A stretch of DNA of 64,000 bases, taken from positions 2,902,501 to 2,966,500 of the forward strand of contig CP127384.1 in the NCBI GenBank assembly GCA_030285985.1, in the 5' to 3' direction. Under the pieces are notes generated by a model. That model searched no databases, was not told the origin of the DNA, and was given only the letters and a program-made list of their open reading frames with translations. Positions 34,931 to 43,516 of this stretch are shown one piece after another. The translations under genes were made by a program, and so were the position numbers. Position 1 is the stretch's first letter. Each line of letters starts with the position of its first letter. The DNA is from Aquidulcibacter paucihalophilus. Lineage in GTDB: Bacteria > Pseudomonadota > Alphaproteobacteria > Caulobacterales > Caulobacteraceae.

Positions 34931-34965
34931 AACGCAAACGGGGAGCCTGGTGATCCAGACTCCCC
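34931..34965 (-). terminator. rho-independent terminator of rplU-rpmA
   Basis: On the minus strand, GGGGAGTCTGG pairs with CCAGGCTCCCC (one mismatch) over a 4-base loop and is followed by GTTTGCGTTT. A second hairpin, CCGGATCGCG/CGCGATCCGG, lies between it and rpmA at 34985-35018. Confidence 0.8.
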
Positions 34966-35035
34966 GCGGAAACTTGTCCCTGGTCCGGATCGCGGCTCTC
35001 GAGCCTTGCGCGATCCGGGTGTCAGTCGGTCTGCG

Positions 35036-35314
35036 CTACTCGGCGGCCATGGCCTGTTCGGTGGCCGGAAGAATCGACACGTAACAACGGCCGTTCGCCT
35101 TCTTGGTGAACTTCACGGCGCCGTGGGCGGTCGCAAACAGGGTGTGGTCGCGGCCGAGGCCGACGTTGTCGCCCGGGTGGAAGGTGGTGCCGCGCTGGCG
35201 CACGAGGATGTTGCCGGCGAGGACGTTCTCGCCGCCGAACTTCTTCACGCCGAGGCGCTTGGAATGAGAGTCGCGACCGTTACGCGACGAACCACCGGAT
35301 TTCTTGTGAGCCAT
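35036..35314 (-). CDS. rpmA: 50S ribosomal protein L27
   Basis: A 92-residue large-subunit protein whose N-terminal tail reaches the peptidyl-transferase centre. It begins [20 protein letters not shown], the conserved opening, and contains [15 protein letters not shown]. It is 27 bases downstream of rplU, the universal L21-L27 pair. Confidence 0.98.
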   Translation of the reverse strand: MAHKKSGGSSRNGRDSHSKRLGVKKFGGENVLAGNILVRQRGTTFHPGDNVGLGRDHTLFATAHGAVKFTKKANGRCYVSILPATEQAMAAE

Positions 35315-35341
35315 AGGTCTGCTCCCTGTCTCTAACTGTTC

Positions 35342-35872
35342 TTACGCTTCGTCGGTGGAGGCGGGCTTGGCCTTGGGCGCAGCCTTCTTGGCCGGAGCCT
35401 TCTTGGCGGTGGCTTCAGCCTTCGGAGCGGCGGCGGCCTTGGCGGCCTTGGCCGGCTTGGCTTCGGTCGCCTCGACGCGCGGGGCCAGGCCGCGGGCGCG
35501 CAGGTTCATTTCGGCCTTGGTCATCAGCGAGGTTTCGCCGTCCCACTTGGCCTTCTCGCCGGCACCGTCGATGCCGGTGATGCGCAGGACCGATTCCATC
35601 TGGCGATGGCCGTTGGTCCGGCGATAGCCCTGACGACGGGTCTTCTTGAAGATCTTGATCTTCTCGCCCTTGCGGGTCTCGACCAGGGTCGCGGCGACCG
35701 CGGCACCCGCGATCAGCGGAGCGCCCAGGGTCACGCCCTTTTCGCCGCCCAGCATCAGGACGTCACCGAACGAAACGTTCGAGCCGGCCTCGCCGTCGAG
35801 CTTCTCGACCACAATGACGTCGCCCGGTTGAACCCGGTACTGCTTGCCGCCGGTCTTGATCACCGCGTACAT
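35342..35872 (-). CDS. rplU: 50S ribosomal protein L21 with long basic tail
   Basis: Residues 1-104 are standard L21 (MYAVIKTGGKQYRVQPGDVI, KKTRRQGYRRTNGHRQ). The remaining 70 or so residues are an Ala/Lys/Pro-rich extension (KAAKAAAAPKAEATAKKAPA) that makes the protein 176 residues against about 103 for most bacteria. A helical linker (TKAEMNLRARGLA) precedes the tail. It is first gene of rplU-rpmA. Confidence 0.97.
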   Translation of the reverse strand: MYAVIKTGGKQYRVQPGDVIVVEKLDGEAGSNVSFGDVLMLGGEKGVTLGAPLIAGAAVAATLVETRKGEKIKIFKKTRRQGYRRTNGHRQMESVLRITGIDGAGEKAKWDGETSLMTKAEMNLRARGLAPRVEATEAKPAKAAKAAAAPKAEATAKKAPAKKAAPKAKPASTDEA

Positions 35873-36031
35873 GTTGAAGCCTCAGCGAAACGCAAAAAGA
35901 ATAGCCCGACGGGGGACCCCCTCGGGCGAAGAGCGGCGACATAGACGCAGAGGGGTGTCGGAGTCAACGCGGACGGGCGAAAAAACGGGGGTGGGTTGAT
36001 CGCGCCGCCGGGACGCTGTGTCGCTCTGGAC

Positions 36032-36046
36032 TGTTATAAGATAACA
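36032..36046. promoter_or_regulatory. Zur-type operator
   Basis: TGTTATAAGATAACA is a perfect inverted repeat (TGTTAT-N3-ATAACA) that fits the alphaproteobacterial Zur consensus as I know it. It ends 17 bases before the ATG of the next gene, so it overlaps the likely promoter. Fur-family relatives such as Mur or Irr cannot be excluded from sequence alone. Confidence 0.75.
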
Positions 36047-36063
36047 TTCTAAGAGGGCCAACG

Positions 36064-36723
36064 ATGAGCCCCTCCGACCTCCAGCAACCTGTACTGCTGT
36101 CCCTGCTGGGCGCGGGCTTCGTCACGGCCTTCCTGCACGCCGCCCTGCCGACCCACTGGCTGCCCTTCGTACTGGTCGGACGCGGCCAGCGCTGGACCCT
36201 GCCGCAGGTTCTGACAGCCGTCGCCACGGCCGGCCTTGCCCACATCCTCACCACCGCCGTCGTCGGCGGCCTGATCGTGGCGGCCGGCATCGCCATGGAC
36301 CAGTGGATCTCCGGCCTGTTGCCCGGCCTCTCCGCCGGCCTCCTGTTCCTCTTCGGCGCCTTCTATCTCGGCAAGGCCCTGCTGCGCCCGGCGATCATGG
36401 CCGGCGGGCCGTCGCTGGCCCTGTCCGAGCCGACCGTCTCGCACACCGCCGCCTTCTGGGGCCTGGTCGCGATGATGGCGATCTCGCCCGGCGAGGTGCT
36501 GCTGCCCATCTATCTGTCGCAGGCGACGCAAGGGCCCCTGGTGCTGGCCGCCCTGACCCTGGCCTTCGCCGCCGGCACCGTGCTGGGCATGACCCTGTTC
36601 ACCGTCCTGGCCCGCGCGGGCTGGTCGGTCCTGCGGCTGGAGCGCTGGGCCCGCTATGAAGGCGTCATCCTCGGACTCGCCCTGATCCTGATCGGCCTTC
36701 TCGTCTTCCTGCGCCAGCACTAA
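36064..36723 (+). CDS. six-helix membrane protein, putative metal transporter
   Basis: A 219-residue polytopic protein with about six helices. The first helix holds FVTAFLHAALPTHWLPFVLV, an HxxxxxH arrangement that loosely resembles the metal-entry motif of UreH/NicO-type permeases, and TM2 holds AGLAHILTTAVVGG with another His. It is directly behind the Zur-type palindrome and 10 bases upstream of the cation exporter, so it is probably zinc-related. Family membership is tentative and the direction of transport is unknown. Confidence 0.7.
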   Translation: MSPSDLQQPVLLSLLGAGFVTAFLHAALPTHWLPFVLVGRGQRWTLPQVLTAVATAGLAHILTTAVVGGLIVAAGIAMDQWISGLLPGLSAGLLFLFGAFYLGKALLRPAIMAGGPSLALSEPTVSHTAAFWGLVAMMAISPGEVLLPIYLSQATQGPLVLAALTLAFAAGTVLGMTLFTVLARAGWSVLRLERWARYEGVILGLALILIGLLVFLRQH

Positions 36724-36733
36724 GGATAGCGGC

Positions 36734-37708
36734 ATGGCGCACGCTCACGGCTCCCACGATCACGACCACAGCCACGCGCACGCCCACGCCCACGATCATG
36801 GGCACGACCATGGGCACGCCCACGGTCCCGGCGGTCACCACCACGGCCCGGTCGACACCGGCGACTGGCGCTACGCCGTCGGCCTGATCGTCAATCTCGC
36901 CTTCGTCGGCATCGAGTTCGGGGCGGGTATCTTCAGCGGCTCCACCGCCCTGATGGCGGATGCGGGGCACAATCTGTCAGACGTCCTGGGTCTGGCCATG
37001 GCCGGTGGTGCCGCCTGGCTGGCGCGGCGGGCCAGCGGATCGCAGAACACCTACGGCTACGGCAAGGCCACCGTGCTGGCGGCCCTCGCCAACGCCCTGC
37101 TGCTGATCTTCGCCTGCGGGGCCATCGCCTTCGAAGCCGTCCGCCGTCTGGCCGAGCCCGCGCCGGTGATGAGCAGCCTGATCATGGGCGTCGCGGCCAT
37201 CGGTTTCGTGATCAACCTCGGCACCGCCCTGCTGTTCATGCGCGACCAGCACAGCGATCTGAACGCCCGCGGCGCCTATCTGCACATGATGGCCGATGCC
37301 GCCGTCTCGATCGGCGTGGTCATCGCCGGGGCGGTGATCATGGTCTCCGGCTGGTCGATCATCGATCCGCTGGTCAGCATCGTGATCGTCGTCGTCATCC
37401 TTCTGGGGACCTGGGGCCTGCTGAAGGACTCGGTCAATCTGGCGCTGGACGCGGCCCCGCGCGGCGTCGACGTCGAAGCGATCCGCGCCGCCTTCCTGTC
37501 CCTGCCCGGCGTCACCGCCGTGCATGACCTCCACGTCTGGGGTCTGTCGACCACCGAGACCGCCCTGACCGCCCACCTCTGCCACGACCGCCCCGACGCC
37601 GACGCGCTTCTGGTCGAGGCGCAGGCGCTGGCGCGTGGAAAATTCCGCATCGGCCACACCACCCTGCAGCTGGAAGCTGAGCCGCTGGCCGACTGTCCGA
37701 CCTGCTGA
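36734..37708 (+). CDS. His-rich cation diffusion facilitator (zinc exporter type)
   Basis: A 324-residue CDF protein of the CzcD/ZitB type. Residues 3-38 are almost entirely His, Asp, Gly and Ala (AHGSHDHDHSHAHAHAHDHG), a likely zinc-buffering tail. Metal-site motifs are ADAGHNLSD in TM2 and HMMADAAVS in TM5, and the C-terminal cytosolic domain holds VHDLHVWGLS. It is 10 bases after the Zur-associated membrane gene and probably in its transcript, an unusual pairing for an exporter. Confidence 0.92.
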   Translation: MAHAHGSHDHDHSHAHAHAHDHGHDHGHAHGPGGHHHGPVDTGDWRYAVGLIVNLAFVGIEFGAGIFSGSTALMADAGHNLSDVLGLAMAGGAAWLARRASGSQNTYGYGKATVLAALANALLLIFACGAIAFEAVRRLAEPAPVMSSLIMGVAAIGFVINLGTALLFMRDQHSDLNARGAYLHMMADAAVSIGVVIAGAVIMVSGWSIIDPLVSIVIVVVILLGTWGLLKDSVNLALDAAPRGVDVEAIRAAFLSLPGVTAVHDLHVWGLSTTETALTAHLCHDRPDADALLVEAQALARGKFRIGHTTLQLEAEPLADCPTC

Positions 37709-37712
37709 TCTT

Positions 37713-37886
37713 GCTTTCGTCATTCTCCGGCAAGGAGCGAAGCGACGCCGACCGGGGGACCCAGCGGCGCCGAAGGCGACCTGTTCAGGCAGGCTGTCGC
37801 AAACAGCGGCGCTCCCGACAGTGTCGCGCTGACGCGCGCCGCTGGGTCCCCCGGTCTCGCTTCGCTCGCCGGAGGATGACGAAAGC
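37713..37886. repeat. 174-bp near-palindrome between exporter and COG0523 genes
   Basis: The left arm (37713-37770) starts GCTTTCGTCATTCTCCGGC and ends CCCAGCGGCGC. The right arm (37836-37886) is its inverted copy, GCGCCGCTGGGTCCCCCGG through GATGACGAAAGC. About 50 bases on each side pair, around a 65-base centre. It could end the upstream operon by forming a large hairpin. Repeats of this general kind (GTCAT...CCGG) recur elsewhere in the window. Confidence 0.85.
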
Positions 37887-37926
37887 GGGAGTAGTCAGCC
37901 TTTCGTTGCCGCCTCTCACCCCCTAG

Positions 37927-39024
37927 ATGAGCGCCATGACCGACAAGATCCCCGTCACCGTCCTCACCGGCTACCTCGGCGCCGGCAAGACCACCCTGCT
38001 GAACCGCATCCTCACCGAGGACCACGGCAAGCGTTACGCCGTCATCGTCAATGAGTTCGGCGAGATCGGCATCGATAACGACCTCGTCGTCGGTGCCGAC
38101 GAGGACGTCTTCGAGATGAACAACGGCTGCGTCTGCTGCACCGTGCGCGGCGACCTGATCCGCGTTGTCGCCGGCCTGATGAAGCGCCAGCGTCCCGGCA
38201 AGCCCGCGTTCGACGCCATCATCGTCGAGACCACCGGCCTCGCCGACCCCGGCCCGGTGGCCCAGACCTTCTTCGTGGACGAGGACGTCAAGGCCAAGAC
38301 CCAGCTCGACAGCGTCACCGCCCTGGTCGACGCCAAACACGTCATGGCCCGGCTGGACGACTCGAAGGAGGCGCGCGAACAGGTCGCCTTCGCCGACCGC
38401 ATCATCCTCAACAAGACCGACCTGGTGACCGAGGCCGAGCTGGTCGAGGTCGAACAGCGCCTGCGCCGTCTGAACCCGCTCGCACCCATCACCCGCGCCG
38501 AGCGCGCCAATGTCCCGCTGGACCAGGTGCTGGGCCTCGGTGGCTTCGACCTCGGCCGCATCCTCGACATCAACCCCGAGTTCGCCAATCCCGCCCATGG
38601 CGAGGCCGGCCACGTCCACGACGAACACTGCGGCCACGACCACCACGACCATGGGCACGACCACGAGGGTCACCACCACGCCCATGATCACGACCATCAC
38701 CACGGCGCGCGCGGCCATGCGCACGAGGACGACATCAAGGGCATTTCCCTGTCGCTTGACCGGCCAATGGACGGGACCAAATTCACCGCCTGGCTCGACC
38801 GCCTGCTCGGCGAGCAGGGTCAGAACATCCTGCGCGCCAAGGGCATCATTGACGTCAGCGGCGAGGACCGCCGCCTGGTGTTCCAGGCCGTGCACATGAT
38901 CCTGGAGGGCGATCTCCAGCGTGAATGGGGCGCCACCGAGCGCCGCTGGTCGCGCGCCGTCTTCATCGGCCGCGAGCTGGACGAGGCCGCGCTGAAGGCC
39001 GGGTTCGAGGCCTGCGCCGCGTGA
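37927..39024 (+). CDS. COG0523/CobW family GTPase, His-rich
   Basis: A G3E metal-chaperone GTPase of 365 residues. Motifs: Walker A TGYLGAGKTTLLNR, the metal motif NNGCVCCTVRGDL (CxCC), ETTGLADPGP and NKTD. Residues about 213-262 form a His/Asp-rich insert (HCGHDHHDHGHDHEGHHHAH), followed by the CobW C-terminal domain. Such proteins are typical of zinc scarcity responses. ATG 37927 is used; an ATG three codons on is possible. Its stop overlaps the propeller gene as GTGA. Confidence 0.93.
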   Translation: MSAMTDKIPVTVLTGYLGAGKTTLLNRILTEDHGKRYAVIVNEFGEIGIDNDLVVGADEDVFEMNNGCVCCTVRGDLIRVVAGLMKRQRPGKPAFDAIIVETTGLADPGPVAQTFFVDEDVKAKTQLDSVTALVDAKHVMARLDDSKEAREQVAFADRIILNKTDLVTEAELVEVEQRLRRLNPLAPITRAERANVPLDQVLGLGGFDLGRILDINPEFANPAHGEAGHVHDEHCGHDHHDHGHDHEGHHHAHDHDHHHGARGHAHEDDIKGISLSLDRPMDGTKFTAWLDRLLGEQGQNILRAKGIIDVSGEDRRLVFQAVHMILEGDLQREWGATERRWSRAVFIGRELDEAALKAGFEACAA

Positions 39025-39989
39025 AGACGACGTTCGACGCCCAGATTACCGCCATCGTCTTCGACGCCGAAGGCGCGGTCTTCGCACTCGGCGACGGCTC
39101 GGTGCGGTTCGAGGACGGGGCGTTCAGCGCCGCCCATGACGGTGCCATCCTGTGCGCCGTCGTCCACCCCTCCGGCGAAGGCGTGATCACGGGCGGCGAC
39201 GACGGCCGCCTGATCTGGCACCGCCGCGCCGACGCCGGCGTGCTGGCCACCAGCGCCAGGGGCCAGTGGATCGACGCCGTCGACGCCTCGGCCGAAAGCG
39301 GCCTGATCGCCTTCTCCGCCGGCAAGACCCTGACCGTTCTGGATGCGAAGGACGCCGGCTTCCGCCGCGACTTCCAGCACGAGCGCACCGTCTCGGGCGT
39401 GGCTTTCGAGCCCAAGGGCCGACGGATCGCGGCCTCGACCTATGGCGGCGCCGCCCTGTGGTTCGCCCGCATCGCCGAACAGAAGCCGACCTTCCTCAAA
39501 TGGGCGGGCTCGCACACCGCCGTGACCTTCTCGCCCGACGGCGCCTTCGTGGTCACCGCCATGCAGGACTCCCAGCTGCACGGCTGGCGCCTGAAGGATC
39601 AGAAGAACATGCGGATGGGCGGCTATCCGTCCAAGGTCCGGGCCTTCAGCTTCCTGTCCAACGGCCAGCTGCTGGCCACCTCGGGTGCGCAGGGTGCCGT
39701 GCTCTGGCCCTTCGTCGGGGCCAACGGCCCCATGGGTCGCGAGGCCACCGAGATCGGCTTCGACGAGGGCAGCCTCGTCGCCCTTGTCACCTCGCAACCG
39801 AAGCATGGACTGCTCGCCGCCGGTCTCAGTGACGGCCGCGTCTGGCTGGCCGATCCTGCGGGCCAGGGGCTGAATTTCCTGAAGGCCGACCGGGGTGCCC
39901 CGATCACCGCCCTGGCCATGAGTGCCGACGCCACCCGGGTCGCCTGGGCCGACGAGGACGGCAATGCGGGCGTGGCCGAAGCGGGCTAG
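39021..39989 (+). CDS. WD40-like beta-propeller protein
   Basis: A 322-residue protein built of repeated beta blades (GGDDGRLIWHRRADAGVLAT, ASTYGGAALWFARI, DSQLHGWRLKD, GAQGAVLWPF, GLSDGRVWLADP). There is no signal peptide, so it is cytosolic. GTG 39021 overlaps the COG0523 stop by 4 bases, implying coupled translation and probably a physical or functional partnership with the GTPase. No catalytic residues; a scaffold role is likely. Confidence 0.85.
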   Translation: MKTTFDAQITAIVFDAEGAVFALGDGSVRFEDGAFSAAHDGAILCAVVHPSGEGVITGGDDGRLIWHRRADAGVLATSARGQWIDAVDASAESGLIAFSAGKTLTVLDAKDAGFRRDFQHERTVSGVAFEPKGRRIAASTYGGAALWFARIAEQKPTFLKWAGSHTAVTFSPDGAFVVTAMQDSQLHGWRLKDQKNMRMGGYPSKVRAFSFLSNGQLLATSGAQGAVLWPFVGANGPMGREATEIGFDEGSLVALVTSQPKHGLLAAGLSDGRVWLADPAGQGLNFLKADRGAPITALAMSADATRVAWADEDGNAGVAEAG

Positions 39990-40036
39990 CGCTGTCCCGC
40001 GGCAAGCGTCACAGTAAGCGGACAGGGGGAAGTACG

Positions 40037-40768
40037 ATGAACGCAACGCTTGAAAGCCTCTCGAGGCGGTCTCTTGTCCAGTGGGCCATTGCGGCACCGG
40101 TCGCCGCCCTGGCGGCTCCGGCCCTCGCCGGCACCGATCCTCACGCCGGCCAAGGCGGTCTGACGCCCGATGAGGCGCTGGAGCGACTGCGCCAGGGCAA
40201 CCAGGCCTTCGCATCGGATCACCCGCTTCCCGTGAGCCTGGATGAAGCGCGCCGGCACGCGCTCGCCACAGGCCAGGCACCCTTCGCCGTGCTGGTGTCC
40301 TGTTCGGACAGCCGCGTTCCCCCCGAGATGGTGTTTGGCCGGGGACTGGGCGAGCTGTTCACGGTCCGCGTCGCCGGCAACACGGTAGACACTACGGCCC
40401 TGGGGTCGATCGAGTACGCCGTCGAGCATCTGGGTGTGCCGCTTGTCGTGGTCATGGGCCATGAACGCTGCGGTGCCGTCTCGGCGGCCGCCGATGTGGT
40501 GCAACGGAACACCCATTTCTCCGGTGCCGTCGGGGCGATGCTGCAACCGATCATCCCCGCCGTCCTCGCGGCCCGGGCGGCCCATCCCGAGGGCGATCTC
40601 GTGGATCAGTCCGTGCGCGAAAATGTCCGCCAGGTGATCCAGCACCTGCGCGAAACCGCCTCGTCCGCCTTGCTGGAGCGGCAGGCCCGCGGTGAGCTGC
40701 GCATTGTCGGAGCCCGCTACGACCTGGACGACGGCGTCGTCGACTTCTTCGACACCGACGAGGGCTGA
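40037..40768 (+). CDS. exported beta-class carbonic anhydrase
   Basis: A 243-residue zinc enzyme that hydrates CO2. Ligands are C89 and D91 (SCSDSRVPPE), H142 and C145 (GHERCG). The N-terminus SRRSLVQWAIAAPVAALAAP looks like a twin-arginine signal with cleavage near ALAG, placing the folded enzyme in the periplasm. An AGGGGGAAG ribosome site lies before the ATG. It follows the propeller gene by 47 bases and precedes mtgA by 3 bases. Confidence 0.92.
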   Translation: MNATLESLSRRSLVQWAIAAPVAALAAPALAGTDPHAGQGGLTPDEALERLRQGNQAFASDHPLPVSLDEARRHALATGQAPFAVLVSCSDSRVPPEMVFGRGLGELFTVRVAGNTVDTTALGSIEYAVEHLGVPLVVVMGHERCGAVSAAADVVQRNTHFSGAVGAMLQPIIPAVLAARAAHPEGDLVDQSVRENVRQVIQHLRETASSALLERQARGELRIVGARYDLDDGVVDFFDTDEG

Positions 40769-40771
40769 CAC

Positions 40772-41485
40772 TTGCCCGCGGCGAACGTCCCCGGCCGCCG
40801 GAGACGCCGGCCTCTGCTGACCCTGTTCCTGCTGCTGATCCTGCTGGGGGCCGGTAGCGTGGTCATCCAGCGCTGGATCGCTCCGCCGCCCACCTTCCTG
40901 ATGATCAGCCGTTCGGTCGAGGGCGAGGGCCTGTCCTACCGCTGGCGGTCGCTGGACGACATCTCGCCGAGGCTGGTCCAGGCCGTCATCGCCTCCGAGG
41001 ACTCGACCTTCTGTTCCCACAACGGCTTCGACATGAAGGCCATCGAACGCGCGCTCAAGGCCAATGCCCGGGCTGAGAAGCGCGGCTCGGGCCGCATCCG
41101 TGGCGGTTCGACCATCAGCCAGCAGACCGCCAAGAACGCCTTCCTCTGGCCGGGCCGGGACTGGATCCGCAAGGGGCTGGAGGCCGGCTACACGGTTGCC
41201 ATCGAGACCGTCTGGGGCAAGCGGCGGATCATGGAGGTCTATCTCAACATCGCCGAATGGGCACCCGGGGTCTATGGTGCCGAGGCCGCCTCACAGCACT
41301 GGTTCGGCAAGTCCGCGGATCAGCTGACCGCGCGCGAGGCCGCCCGGCTGGCCGCCATCCTGCCCTCCCCGCGGCGCTACAACGCCGCCTCGCCCGGCCC
41401 CTACATCCGCCGCCGCACCCCGCGCATCCAGGCCGCCATGGGCACGGTACGGGAGCAGGGTCTGGCCGCCTGCGTGGCGGGTTGA
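40772..41485 (+). CDS. mtgA: monofunctional peptidoglycan glycosyltransferase
   Basis: Polymerises glycan strands from lipid II. The 237 residues begin at TTG 40772: a basic N-terminus, one TM anchor ([19 protein letters not shown]), then a GT51 domain with [14 protein letters not shown] (catalytic Glu) and [13 protein letters not shown]. There is no transpeptidase domain. It lies 3 bases after the carbonic anhydrase gene. Confidence 0.95.
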   Translation: MPAANVPGRRRRRPLLTLFLLLILLGAGSVVIQRWIAPPPTFLMISRSVEGEGLSYRWRSLDDISPRLVQAVIASEDSTFCSHNGFDMKAIERALKANARAEKRGSGRIRGGSTISQQTAKNAFLWPGRDWIRKGLEAGYTVAIETVWGKRRIMEVYLNIAEWAPGVYGAEAASQHWFGKSADQLTAREAARLAAILPSPRRYNAASPGPYIRRRTPRIQAAMGTVREQGLAACVAG

Positions 41486-41570
41486 ACGGCGCCGCTTGAC
41501 GGAGGCCTCCGGCTCGCTTCACCTGCCCGCCCAGCGACGCGGCGTCAGACCGCGCAAGGAGGATCGCCCC

Positions 41571-43439
41571 ATGAAACGCACCCTGATGACGGCCGCCGCC
41601 GCCTGTGCCCTGACCCTCGGCATGGCCGGTTGCGCCAGCCTCGGCATGACCGACGAAGCGATGGTGCCTGCCTCGGTCGATGAAGGCGCGGTCACCGCCG
41701 CCATCCCGACCGCCGCGGACGCGACCACCTTCGTCGCCACCGCCGAAACCCGCCTCGCCGCCCTCAGCGAGGAGGCCGCCCGCATCCAGTGGACCCGCGC
41801 CACCAATATCACCCACGACACCATGTGGCTGGAGAGCCGCGTCAACGCCGAATACACCGAGCTACAGGTCGAACTGGCCAATGGTGCCGCCCGGTTCAAC
41901 GACGTGGAGGTGCCCGCCGACGTGCGGCGCAAGCTGAACCTTCTGCGCCTCGGCATCGTGCTGCCGGCCCCCAACCGCCCCGGTGCCGCCGGCGAGCTGG
42001 CCGAGATCACGACCCGGCTGGACTCGACATACGCCACCGGAAAGTTCGAATACCAGGGCCGTCAGATCACCCTCGAGGAAGCCTCCGCCCTTCTCGCCAC
42101 GACCCGCGATCCGGCCGAGGCACGCGCCCTGTATGAAGGCTGGCGCACCATCTCGCCGGTCATGGCACCCGACTACGCCCGCATGGTCGCCATCGCCAAC
42201 GAGGGCGCCGCAGAACTGGGCTTCGCCGATACCGGTGCCATGTGGCGCGCCGGCTACGACATGGAGCCTGACGCCTTCGCCGCCGAGACCGACCGTCTGT
42301 GGGAACAGGTCAAACCCTTCTACGAAAACCTGCACTGCTATGTCCGCAGCCGGCTGAACGAGCGCTACGGAGACGCCGTCCAGCCCGACAATGGCCCGAT
42401 CCGCGCTGACCTGGTGGGCAATATGTGGTCGCAGCAGTGGGGCAATATCTATGACGTCGTGGCTCCGGCCACGGGCGGTGCCTCCAGCTATGACCTGACC
42501 GAGCGGCTGGTCGCCTCGGGCTACGACGCCCGCAAGATGGTCGAGACGGGCGAGGGCTTCTACGTCTCCATGGGCCTGGCCGAGCTGCCGGACACCTTCT
42601 GGGAACGCAGCCAGATCACCCGCCCCCGCGACCGCGAAGTGGTCTGCCACGCCTCGGCCTGGGACCTCGACAACCTCGAGGACATCCGCATCAAGATGTG
42701 CACCGAGGTGAATGGCGAGGACTTCTATACGGTCCACCACGAGCTCGGGCACAACTACTACCAGCGCGCCTACAAGGATCAGCCCTTCCTGTTCAAGAAC
42801 GGGGCGAACGACGGTTTCCACGAGGCCATCGGCGACTTTGTCGGCCTGTCCGCCCTGACCCCGACCTATCTGAACCAGATCGGCCTGCTGCAGACCACGC
42901 CGGGGGCGGAAGAGGACATTCCCTTCCTGCTCAAGATGGCCCTCGACAAGATCGCCTTCCTGCCGTTCGGCCTGATGGTCGACCGCTGGCGCTGGGGCGT
43001 GTTCTCGGGCGAGACCAGCCCGGCCGAATACAATGACGCCTGGTCGGCCAACATGCTGCGCTACCAGGGTCTGGTGCCGCCCGGACCCCGCCCGGCGAAC
43101 GCCTTCGACGCGGGCGCCAAATACCATATCCCGGGCAACACGCCTTACACCCGCTACTTCCTGGCCCACATCTACCAGTTCCAGTTCCACAAGGCGGCCT
43201 GCGCACAGGCCGGCTGGACCGGCCCCCTGCACCGCTGCTCCGTCTACGGAAACGCAGAGGTCGGCGCGCGCTTCAACGCCATGATGGAGATGGGCCAGTC
43301 CCGCCCATGGCCCGAGGCGATGGAGGCCTTCACCGGCCAGCGCGAGAATGACGCCTCGGCCGTGGCCGACTATTTCGCCCCGCTGAACACCTGGCTGACG
43401 GCCCAGAACCGCGGCAAGGACTGCGGCTGGGAAGCCTGA
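41571..43439 (+). CDS. M2 family peptidyl-dipeptidase (ACE-like) lipoprotein
   Basis: A zinc dipeptidyl carboxypeptidase related to angiotensin-converting enzyme. It is 622 residues from ATG 41571, which has AAGGAGG 8 bases upstream. The lipobox is TLGMAGC, so it is probably attached in the periplasm. The zinc site is HELGH at 390-394 with the third ligand E418 in HEAIGD. SNMLRYQ-type substrate regions and the typical C-terminal WPEAMEAFTG are present. Length fits single-domain bacterial ACE homologues. Confidence 0.95.
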   Translation: MKRTLMTAAAACALTLGMAGCASLGMTDEAMVPASVDEGAVTAAIPTAADATTFVATAETRLAALSEEAARIQWTRATNITHDTMWLESRVNAEYTELQVELANGAARFNDVEVPADVRRKLNLLRLGIVLPAPNRPGAAGELAEITTRLDSTYATGKFEYQGRQITLEEASALLATTRDPAEARALYEGWRTISPVMAPDYARMVAIANEGAAELGFADTGAMWRAGYDMEPDAFAAETDRLWEQVKPFYENLHCYVRSRLNERYGDAVQPDNGPIRADLVGNMWSQQWGNIYDVVAPATGGASSYDLTERLVASGYDARKMVETGEGFYVSMGLAELPDTFWERSQITRPRDREVVCHASAWDLDNLEDIRIKMCTEVNGEDFYTVHHELGHNYYQRAYKDQPFLFKNGANDGFHEAIGDFVGLSALTPTYLNQIGLLQTTPGAEEDIPFLLKMALDKIAFLPFGLMVDRWRWGVFSGETSPAEYNDAWSANMLRYQGLVPPGPRPANAFDAGAKYHIPGNTPYTRYFLAHIYQFQFHKAACAQAGWTGPLHRCSVYGNAEVGARFNAMMEMGQSRPWPEAMEAFTGQRENDASAVADYFAPLNTWLTAQNRGKDCGWEA

Positions 43440-43516
43440 CGCGGTCGCCGAACAGCGATCTCGTTAACCCTTGGCGTTGGGCCTTCTCTTAACCGGGTTG
43501 GTTCATTTTCGACCGG

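Noticed and set aside
43469..43510. CtrA-type sites upstream of the TadG-like gene (two TTAACC motifs)
   Set aside because: The motifs are more than 20 bases apart instead of 7, so they do not form the paired consensus.
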